Shown here piece by piece: positions 6,066 through 11,924 of a stretch of DNA of 11,924 nt. The position numbers and the translations under genes were made by a program. Each line of letters begins with the position of its first letter. Position 1 is the first letter of the stretch. Under the pieces are notes generated by a model. The model had not been told where the DNA came from. It worked only from the letters and a program-made list of their open reading frames with translations, and did no database searches. Source of the DNA: Pseudomonadota bacterium (GTDB taxonomy: Bacteria; Pseudomonadota; Gammaproteobacteria; Burkholderiales; SCOH01); the NCBI GenBank assembly GCA_030917985.1, contig JAUPTR010000079.1, forward strand, positions 1 through 11,924, read 5' to 3'.

Positions 6066-7331
6066 CTACAGCGCCTGATCCGGCTTTTGATCGGGCTTTT
6101 GATCCGGCTGCGCGGGCTGCAGCCAGCGCAACAATTGGCGATAGACATCATGCCGGTAAAGCAGGGCCATGTGGCCCATGCCGTAACCGATCCATTGATG
6201 ATCAGGTGGAAAAACCAGATTGACCGCCGGATCGTCATCAATCCCCAGTGCGCTGTCGATCGGCACCAGCCCGTCTCCGATCAGGCGGGAGGTGATATCT
6301 CCGGTTTTTTTGCCCACGGTGGCGGCCATTACGTAGCAGTCGACATGTTCGGGCAACGGAACGCCATGGCGCTGGTCGCCGACATGGGCAAAGCGGTCGT
6401 GCTCACCCCAGTCTTCATCGATGATGTTGCCGTAACGCAAATCAGTGATGCCGGCACTGCGGATTTTGCCGAGGCGCGAAAACGGCTGGGTGAAAGGGCT
6501 GATATCGGTAATCACATGAAACCAGTTGCCGCTGCGCTCCAGCGGCGCGCCATGATGGGGCGAGGCGATAAACACCATTTTGCTCAATAGCGGCAGCCAG
6601 AGGTGGCCGGCTTCGGCAGCATAATGACAGGCACTGCGCGCCACCAGCCCGCCCATGCTGTGGCCGATGATCACCAGCTCTTCCACCGGCACCGGCCATT
6701 GCTGCAGCAGGGTTTCCAGTTGTGCGGCAAACTGCCGGCCATTGATGGAGATATGCTGACCGGTGTTGTAATGCAGATACACAGGGGTGTAGCCCAGATC
6801 CTGCGCCAGCGCAGTGCCATGATTGTGGCGCCCGCTCTGCCATTGCAGATCGTTCATGCACAAGCCGTGCAGCAATACCAGAATGCGGCCATTGGCCTCG
6901 GGAATGGCCACTTGCAGCAGGGCACGCTGCAGCGTCAGCGCTTTGCCCTGGCGACGCAGGCTCATGCTGATCGCCAGCGGATTGCCGGTGGCATCGAGAT
7001 AATCGCCCAGCACCCCGTTGAGCACCGCCAGCAAGGCCTCACGTCCCGGCCAGTTGCTGCGTTCATCCAGTTGCGGCAGCAAGGACGCCAGCATGATGCC
7101 CACCCCATTGCCCAGCCAGTGGGCCAGATTGCGGAAAGCGTCATAACCATACATGGTGGCCAGCGGCACGGCCGCCGGCAGCGGCACCCCGCCCTTGCGC
7201 GCCAGATGCAGCATGTTCATGTGAAAGTGTTCGACCATATTGGAAACGCCGACAATGGCTGACACGGCCAGATGATTGAGTCCGTGCAGATCAGTGGCGT
7301 GTCTGGATGGGGTGCGGGAAGTCCTGGTCAT
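6066..7331 (-). CDS. Alpha/beta hydrolase, lipase/esterase type
   Basis: This 421-residue protein has the elements of an alpha/beta-hydrolase in its second half. They are LVLLHG (151-156) for the oxyanion hole, the nucleophile elbow GHSMGG with S225, ASPHHGAPL (257-264) as in lipases and PGAP1-like enzymes, D353 in IGDGLVP, and H387 in GYGMGHMAL. S225, D353 and H387 form a plausible catalytic triad. The first ~140 residues have no domain I recognise and contain several moderately hydrophobic stretches without a clear signal peptide. The C-terminus ends in a PDQK-type tandem repeat. The ATG at 7331 is chosen because AGGA lies 6 nt upstream; an in-frame ATG at 7373 would add 14 residues but has a poor ribosome-binding site. 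The substrate cannot be deduced, but a lipid or polyester-type ester is likely. It stands alone, with long gaps on both sides. Confidence 0.8.
   Translation of the reverse strand: MTRTSRTPSRHATDLHGLNHLAVSAIVGVSNMVEHFHMNMLHLARKGGVPLPAAVPLATMYGYDAFRNLAHWLGNGVGIMLASLLPQLDERSNWPGREALLAVLNGVLGDYLDATGNPLAISMSLRRQGKALTLQRALLQVAIPEANGRILVLLHGLCMNDLQWQSGRHNHGTALAQDLGYTPVYLHYNTGQHISINGRQFAAQLETLLQQWPVPVEELVIIGHSMGGLVARSACHYAAEAGHLWLPLLSKMVFIASPHHGAPLERSGNWFHVITDISPFTQPFSRLGKIRSAGITDLRYGNIIDEDWGEHDRFAHVGDQRHGVPLPEHVDCYVMAATVGKKTGDITSRLIGDGLVPIDSALGIDDDPAVNLVFPPDHQWIGYGMGHMALLYRHDVYRQLLRWLQPAQPDQKPDQKPDQAL
6072..6107 (-). repeat. Three tandem ~12-bp units at the hydrolase C-terminus (PDQK repeat)
   Basis: The plus strand shows three consecutive units of the form GATCSGGCTTTT, the last one diverging. 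In the minus-strand gene they encode PDQKPDQKPDQ just before the stop. The units keep the frame and sit after the last recognisable hydrolase residues, so copy number could vary without harming the enzyme. Confidence 0.6.
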
Positions 7332-7571
7332 GCTCAATCCTGAAGAAACAATATCTGCATATGCAAGCTGCATGTTCCATTGTGCGCCTTCTGGCAGGCC
7401 TTTTCATCCTGAAAATCATGCCAGGGCGGACAACAATCCCGCTTGTTGCGGCAGCGCACCTGTGCCGGCGCAGGGCAGCACGGTCGCATCCAGACAGGCA
7501 CAACAGGGCGGGCAGCGCAGATAGCCGGCACCAACAGCAAAGGTCTTCCGATTCACCGCCCTGCCCCTGCC
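7332..7571. other. Intergenic stretch, no gene seen
   Basis: The 240 bases upstream of the hydrolase contain only short overlapping frames on both strands, with no recognisable protein features. The promoter of the hydrolase should lie here. AT-rich steps near 7345-7365 are the only candidate, and I could not define a -35/-10 pair. Confidence 0.4.
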
Positions 7572-7635
7572 CTGCAAGCCGCGCCGGCATTGGCTTGTAG
7601 CCTGGCCTGCAAGCCAATGTGGATGCGGCTTGCAG
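7572..7635. repeat. Paired inverted-repeat element able to form one nested or two small hairpins
   Basis: Two units of the form CTGCAAGCC-N11-GGCTTGYAG lie at 7572-7600 and 7607-7635, separated by 6 bp. Each unit can fold alone with a 9-bp stem and an 11-nt loop; the first has one T-for-C change that leaves a G-T pair on one strand. Together they can instead form a long hairpin: outer arms of 11 bp (7572-7582 with 7625-7635), a symmetric 5x5 internal loop, inner arms of 10 bp (7588-7597 with 7610-7619) and a 12-nt apical loop. It begins 12 bp past the diguanylate cyclase stop codon. No U-run follows, so a simple intrinsic terminator is not supported. A REP/BIME-like dispersed element is an alternative. 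Confidence 0.75.
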
Positions 7636-7647
7636 CCCGCTTGCCGC

Positions 7648-8811
7648 TCAGGCTGTGCCCAGCATACCGCGTTCGTCGTCAGGCTCGTCCACATCGTCGG
7701 CCAGCGCGAAACGGCCCTTGCCGCTGGTTTTGATGCGGTACATCGCCTGATCGGCGCGGTGGATGATGTCGGCAGCACTCATGTTGTCGTAAGGAAACAG
7801 GCACAGACCGATGCTGGTGCCGATTTCCAGGCCTTGCGGCACGCCCGGCAGGGTGGCAGCGACGGCATCCAGCAGTTTTTGCGCCAGCGCGCGGGCCTCG
7901 TTTTCGCTGACAATATTGACGGCAAGCACAAAAAATTCGTCGCCGCCGATGCGCGCCACCGTATCCATGCCGCGCACACTGTCGTTGAGGCGCCTGGCCA
8001 CCTCGCGCAACACGTGGTCGCCCATCTTGTGGCCGAACCTGTCGTTTACCGCCTTGAAGCCATCCAGATCAAGAAAATAGCCGCAATGGCGGGCACCATC
8101 GCGGTGCGCACTTTCGATGGCCTGGCCGATACGGTCGTACAGCAGTTCGCGGTTGGGCAGCCCGGTCAGGCCATCATGCAGCGCGCGCGCCAGATGCTGC
8201 TGGCGTTCGTCATCCAGCTCGCGTTCGCGCAGAAACAGCAAGCGCCGCTGACGTTCGTTGAGATAACCGGCGGCACCGCCGATGAGGTTGGCGGAGATGA
8301 TGAAAAAATCATGGCCGAGCAGCACGTGGGGCGGATAGTGCAACAGCCAGCCGAACAGCAGGTTGTAGAGCAGCAGCAACAGCAGGTCGATGCAGAATGC
8401 GTAGATGAAGCGGGTGCCGATAAAGTTGTAGGTATAAAACGTCACCAGCACGATCATCGGATAAAAATACGGTGCACTCTCCAGTGGCAGGGCAATCTGC
8501 ATGCCAAGCAGGCCAACGCCCGCAGCCAGGCCCACCAGCGCCAGCAACAAGTGGCGGATGCGCGAGAAATGCCGGCTGAAGCTGATCAGCAGTACCAGCA
8601 ACGGCACACACATGGCGGTTAAACGCACCAGCCAGACTTGCCGCGCCTGATCTGCTGCCACAAACCACTGGTCGAGCCCGCCATGCAGCAGATAGACAAA
8701 CATGCCGACCAGTATCGCCACCTGCCCTTGCAGGCGGGTGCGCGCCAGGGTGGCATCCATGAAGGCCAGCTCCAGATCGTCATGCTTGAATCGCAGGGAA
8801 AATGAATACAT
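7648..8811 (-). CDS. Membrane-bound diguanylate cyclase (GGDEF domain)
   Basis: This 387-residue protein should make cyclic di-GMP from two GTP. Residues about 30-185 contain roughly five or six hydrophobic segments that form an N-terminal membrane sensor without a named domain match. A short linking helix rich in R and E (185-210) leads into the GGDEF domain, which starts at HDGLTGLPNR (212-221). The active site GGDEF (289-293) is intact and preceded by FLDLDGFKAVND (246-257). An RGMD inhibitory site (280-283) lies five residues before GGDEF, so product feedback inhibition is likely. No EAL domain follows. The start at 8811 has only a distant GAGGGG upstream; a start 17 codons later is possible. 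It is divergent from the glycosyltransferase gene, with about 200 bp between. Confidence 0.9.
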   Translation of the reverse strand: MYSFSLRFKHDDLELAFMDATLARTRLQGQVAILVGMFVYLLHGGLDQWFVAADQARQVWLVRLTAMCVPLLVLLISFSRHFSRIRHLLLALVGLAAGVGLLGMQIALPLESAPYFYPMIVLVTFYTYNFIGTRFIYAFCIDLLLLLLYNLLFGWLLHYPPHVLLGHDFFIISANLIGGAAGYLNERQRRLLFLRERELDDERQQHLARALHDGLTGLPNRELLYDRIGQAIESAHRDGARHCGYFLDLDGFKAVNDRFGHKMGDHVLREVARRLNDSVRGMDTVARIGGDEFFVLAVNIVSENEARALAQKLLDAVAATLPGVPQGLEIGTSIGLCLFPYDNMSAADIIHRADQAMYRIKTSGKGRFALADDVDEPDDERGMLGTA

Positions 8812-8968
8812 TGCGAACGCAACCCCTCATCGACATCCCATTGTTTTCAGGCCGATGCGCAGGCAATGGGAGAACCCTGCTAATGATAGCCGTGCAAGAT
8901 GACTGCGCCAGCATTTGTGCCACCGCGCAGCGACGCCGGCAATCGCCGCGACCGGCCCCGCGGCTATG

Positions 8969-8974
8969 TATAAT
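8969..8974 (+). promoter_or_regulatory. Sigma-70 -10 box of the TPR-glycosyltransferase gene
   Basis: TATAAT matches the -10 consensus exactly and lies about 40 bp before the chosen start codon, in a very GC-rich setting where it stands out. No good -35 hexamer is found 16-18 bp upstream (the sequence there is GC-rich), so it may need an activator. The rest of the divergent gap, 8812-9014, shows no gene. Confidence 0.5.
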
Positions 8975-9014
8975 CGCGGCTTGCCCGGCCCGGCAGGCAG
9001 GCGATGGAGAACAT

Positions 9015-11000
9015 ATGGCACACCCGAAACGGCCACAGCAGGCGGCCGACCTCAACATGATTGCACACTGGCTGCAAACCGGCCGCCCGGATCTGGCGCG
9101 GCCGGCACTCGCGCAATGGCTGGCGCGCAACCCGCTGCATGCACAGGCACTCAAGTTGCAGGGCGATCTGCTGAGCGCCGAAGGTGCGCTGCAGGCCGCG
9201 CTGGATGCCTATCTGCGCTCGCTGGCCCAGCAACAATCGGCCATCACCAGCAAGGCGGCCGTAGCCGTGGCGCAAGCCTTGCAACGCCACGATGTGCTTG
9301 CCGGCCAGTTGCGCCTGCTGATCCGGCTGGAGCCGCAGGATGGCCATCACCGTTTTAACCTGGCACAAGTGCTGAAACGTGATGCTGCCAGCGCAGCCGA
9401 GGCGGTGGCACTGCTGCAGCAATGCATCGAACTGGGCAGCATGGTCAAGGAGTCGTATTGCCAGATCGGCATGATCGCGCATTCGCCGCTGCAGCAGCGC
9501 GATCTGGCGCGCAGTGCCTTTTTGCAGGCACTGGCGCTGGATGCAGGCTATATCGATGCCCGCATCGGCCTGGCCAATCTGTATTGCGAAAACAATCTGG
9601 TGGAAGAAGCGCTGCAACTGCTGCAACAGGCGGTTGCCGACACGCCGCAGGAGCAGGTGCGGCTCTACAAGACACTCGGCGTATCGCTGCAGAAACTGGG
9701 ACGTGGCAAGGAGAGCCTGGCGTTCATGCAGCGGGCGCTGGCGCTGATGCCGGACAACAGCGAGTTGTTCAGCAACTACCTGTTCATGGCCACCTACACC
9801 GATGAACTGAGTGATGCCGAATGGCTGGCGCAGCATCAACAGTATGGCGCCATGGTGGCGCGCCAGGCGCAAGCCTTCAGCCGGTTTGCACAATCTGCCG
9901 AGCCGCAGCGACGCCTGAAACTGGGCTTTGTTTCGGCGGATTTCCGCACTCACTCGGTGAATTATTTTTTTGAGCCCCTGCTGCAGGCGCTGGATCAGCA
10001 ACAGCTGGAAGTGGTGTGTTATTACACCGACACGCAGCGCGATGAGGTCACTGCGCGCCTGCAGGCAATGGCTTCCGGCTGGCACGATGTTGCCGGCTTG
10101 AGCAACGAGGCACTGGCACGGCAGATTCATCAGGACCGGATCGACATTCTCATCGACCTGGGTGTGCATTCACCCAAAAACCGCCTGCCCGCCTTTGCCT
10201 GGCGCCCGGCTCCGGTGCAGATGAGCTGGCTGGGTTATCCCGCCACCACCGGCGTCAAAGAGATCGACTACCTGCTGCTGGATCGCTACTACCTGCCCGC
10301 CGACGCGGTGCTGCCCGCAGTGGAAAAGCCCTTGCTGTTGAACAGCTATCGCGTTTTCCAGCCGCTGGATGACATGCACAAGCTGCCGGTCAAACCACTT
10401 CCGGCACTGGAAAAAGGCTACATCACCTTCGGATCATTCAACGATTTCGTCAAAATCAGCCACAGCCAGCTGCAGTTATGGGCACAGTTGCTGCAACGCA
10501 TTCCCGATGCGCGGCTGGTGATGATTGTGCATGCCCGCGAATCCACCGACTACATTCAGCGCTTTTTTGCCGGGCACGGCATTGCGGCAGAGCGGTTGAT
10601 GCTGTTTACCAAACTGAGTTTCAGCCATTTCCTGCAGCTGCATCATTATGTGGATATCGCGCTCGATACCTACCCGTTTACCGGCCTGACCACCTGCATT
10701 CACGGCTTATGGATGGGCGTGCCGCCGATCACGCTGGCCGGCAGCCGCAGCACCAGCCGCTCTGGCCTGAGCCTGCTGGCGCCGCTGGGGCTGAAAGATT
10801 TTGTTGCCGGCAGTGCCGAAGAATATCTGCAAAAAGCCGAATACTGGGCCACCCAGCTACCGCGCCTGGCCAACATCCGCAGCGGCCTGCGCCAGCAATT
10901 GCAGCAGTCGCCGCTGATGGACGGCCCGGCCTTTGCCACTGACTTTGCCGCCACCATGCGCCGCGCGTGGCACCACTGGTGCAGTACCGCCGGGCAATGA
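9015..11000 (+). CDS. TPR protein with SPINDLY/O-GlcNAc transferase-like (GT41) domain
   Basis: The 661-residue protein combines an N-terminal helical TPR region (about 10-290, with the repeat-like pattern clearest at 160-250) with a GT41-type glycosyltransferase region (about 300-655). Family motifs are visible: GFVSADFRTHSV (304-315), where H313 aligns with the conserved His of OGT; NRLPAFAWRPAPVQMSWLGYP (389-409), adjoining TTG and DYLLLD; FNDFVKIS (475-482), with K480 at the UDP-contacting lysine position; DIALDTYPF (547-555); LWMGVP (565-570); and SRSGLSLL (581-588). The usual TTxxD pattern reads TTCIH (559-563), so an acidic residue common in the family is replaced by His. It probably transfers a sugar from a nucleotide donor to a protein; the target is unknown and no flagellar or adhesin gene is nearby. 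The ATG at 9015 is chosen over an upstream in-frame ATG at 8802 because GGAG lies 5-6 nt before it and the extra 71 residues lack TPR character and span the promoter. Confidence 0.87.
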   Translation: MAHPKRPQQAADLNMIAHWLQTGRPDLARPALAQWLARNPLHAQALKLQGDLLSAEGALQAALDAYLRSLAQQQSAITSKAAVAVAQALQRHDVLAGQLRLLIRLEPQDGHHRFNLAQVLKRDAASAAEAVALLQQCIELGSMVKESYCQIGMIAHSPLQQRDLARSAFLQALALDAGYIDARIGLANLYCENNLVEEALQLLQQAVADTPQEQVRLYKTLGVSLQKLGRGKESLAFMQRALALMPDNSELFSNYLFMATYTDELSDAEWLAQHQQYGAMVARQAQAFSRFAQSAEPQRRLKLGFVSADFRTHSVNYFFEPLLQALDQQQLEVVCYYTDTQRDEVTARLQAMASGWHDVAGLSNEALARQIHQDRIDILIDLGVHSPKNRLPAFAWRPAPVQMSWLGYPATTGVKEIDYLLLDRYYLPADAVLPAVEKPLLLNSYRVFQPLDDMHKLPVKPLPALEKGYITFGSFNDFVKISHSQLQLWAQLLQRIPDARLVMIVHARESTDYIQRFFAGHGIAAERLMLFTKLSFSHFLQLHHYVDIALDTYPFTGLTTCIHGLWMGVPPITLAGSRSTSRSGLSLLAPLGLKDFVAGSAEEYLQKAEYWATQLPRLANIRSGLRQQLQQSPLMDGPAFATDFAATMRRAWHHWCSTAGQ

Positions 11001-11011
11001 CGCGCAGCGGC

Positions 11012-11028
11012 CAGTGCCTTTCGCACTG
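11012..11028. terminator. Hairpin between convergent genes, possible bidirectional terminator
   Basis: CAGTGC (11012-11017) and GCACTG (11023-11028) are perfect complements around a CTTTC loop. The hairpin lies in the 43-bp gap between the stop of the glycosyltransferase gene and the stop of the PPK2 gene. No T-run follows on either side, so it may act weakly or only protect the 3' ends. Confidence 0.4.
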
Positions 11029-11043
11029 CCCGCCAGACCCGGC

Positions 11044-11924
11044 TCAGAGAATCGCGCCCGGCCTTTCTCCGCGCTCGTACACCACATGCGCACGGCCGAC
11101 AATCAGCGGGTCGAGCTTGCCGATCTGCTCAAGCTGCTTGTTGCGATATGGCATTTTGTGCAGCACATAACGCATGGCATTCAGCCGCGCGCGTTTCTTG
11201 CAGTCGCTCTTGACCACCGTCCATGGCGAATCGGCGGTATCGGTTTCGAAGAACATCGCCTCTTTGGCGCGGGTGTAGTCTTCCCATTTATCCAGCGATG
11301 CCATGTCGATCGGGCTGAGTTTCCATTGCTTCAGCGGATGTACTTCGCGCTCCTTGAAACGACGGCGCTGCTCGGCACGGCTGACGCTGAACCAGAACTT
11401 GATCAGATGCACGCCGCTGCGCACCAGATGACGCTCGAACTCCGGCGCCTGGCGCATGAATTCGGCGTATTCCTCGGGTGAGCAGAAACCCATCACCCGC
11501 TCGACGCCGGCGCGGTTGTACCAGCTGCGGTCAAACATCACGATTTCACCCTGCGTTGGCAGATGCTGCACATAACGCTGGAAATACCACTGACCCCGCT
11601 CGCCGTCGGTGGGCTTTCCAGCGCCACCACCCGCGCACTGCGCGGATTGAGGTGTTCCATGAAACGCTTGATGGTGCCGCCTTTGCCTGCCGCATCGCGC
11701 CCCTCAACCAGGATCACTACGCGCTGGCCGGTTTCCTTCACCCAGGCCTGCAGCTTGAGCAGTTCCACCTGCAGGCGGTACTTCTGCTTCTCGTAGCTGC
11801 GGCGTGACATCAGGTTCTTGTACGGGTAGCCGCCGTCGCGCCAGTCGGGATTGAGTTCGTCGTCCGGATTCGCATCGCTGTCGCCAAACACCCGCTGTTC
11901 GCGCAGCAGTGTCTTCAGTAACTC
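11044..11924 (-). pseudogene. ppk2: Polyphosphate kinase 2, frameshifted and cut by the window edge
   Basis: The gene encodes a PPK2-family enzyme, which moves phosphate between polyphosphate and nucleoside phosphates. The upstream part carries NPDWRDGGYPYKNLMSRR and the Walker A motif GRDAAGKGG, then leaves the correct frame after VVALE. The remainder, in another frame, carries QWYFQRYVQHLP and the Walker B region MFDRSWYNRAGVERVMGF, and ends with a normal C-terminus, VYERGERPGAIL. The join lies at 11615-11618. The minus strand has GGAAAGCCC where GAA-AAG-CCC (E-K-P) would restore the family sequence, so one A appears lost from a run of four. As written, no single frame gives a working enzyme. 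This may be a real mutation or a sequencing error; the well-kept reading frame on both sides favours a recent event or an error. The frame is open to the right edge, so the true start is outside the window. Confidence 0.85.

Noticed and set aside
7291..7617. Short cysteine-containing frames in the hydrolase-cyclase gap
   Set aside because: Several overlapping frames on both strands are equally plausible, none has a convincing start or motif, and one overlaps the inverted-repeat element.
7572..7635. CRISPR array or transposon end
   Set aside because: There are only two units with a 6-bp gap, no spacers of regular size, and no transposase or cas gene nearby.
8802..9014. N-terminal extension of the TPR-glycosyltransferase by 71 codons
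   Set aside because: It covers a consensus -10 box, overlaps the start of the divergent diguanylate cyclase, and lacks TPR character. A good ribosome-binding site precedes the ATG at 9015.
8964..10169. Minus-strand open frame of 401 codons
   Set aside because: It is antisense to the TPR/GT41 gene, Gln/Leu/His-rich, and has no recognisable domain.

Overview
The window is GC-rich DNA that reads like a chromosomal stretch of a betaproteobacterium. The gene set and the protein style (NirB/NirD/NirC with a fused PP2C-kinase, a SPINDLY-type glycosyltransferase, a PPK2) suggest Chromobacteriaceae (Neisseriales). That assignment rests on general resemblance only. Eight protein genes are supported, two of them cut by the window edges. 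I see no tRNA, rRNA, CRISPR array, insertion sequence or phage gene.

Positions 1-5910 hold a nitrite-assimilation operon read on the minus strand. The order is nirB (siroheme nitrite reductase large subunit), nirD (small subunit), nirC (formate/nitrite-family channel), then a protein with a PP2C phosphatase domain fused to a Ser/Thr kinase-like domain and a C-terminal membrane anchor. Gaps of 21, 36 and 25 nt indicate one transcript. The tail of a probable LysR-type regulator converges on the operon end at positions 3-62.

Upstream of nirB the sequence shows a full match to the sigma-54 promoter consensus (TGGCACG-N4-TTGCT, 5784-5799). Two NtrC-like dyads lie about 130 and 163 bp upstream of the predicted start, 34 bp apart. 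The leader is about 170 nt long. It begins with a strong stem-loop and ends, near nirB, with a terminator-like hairpin that competes with an alternative stem. This resembles the logic of the Klebsiella nas operon, where nitrogen limitation acts through NtrC and sigma-54 and a second signal acts by leader antitermination. The leader part is inference.

Positions 6066-8811 hold two further minus-strand genes: an alpha/beta hydrolase of the lipase type with a visible Ser-Asp-His triad, and a membrane diguanylate cyclase with intact GGDEF and I-site. Between them lies an unusual 64-bp element (7572-7635) made of two near-identical inverted-repeat units that can fold into two small hairpins or one long nested one.

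Positions 9015-11000 carry, on the plus strand, a TPR protein with a GT41 (SPINDLY/O-GlcNAc transferase-like) catalytic region, preceded by a consensus -10 box. Convergent to it, at 11044-11924, is a polyphosphate kinase 2 gene that is frameshifted by one missing A between its Walker A and Walker B regions and runs off the right edge.
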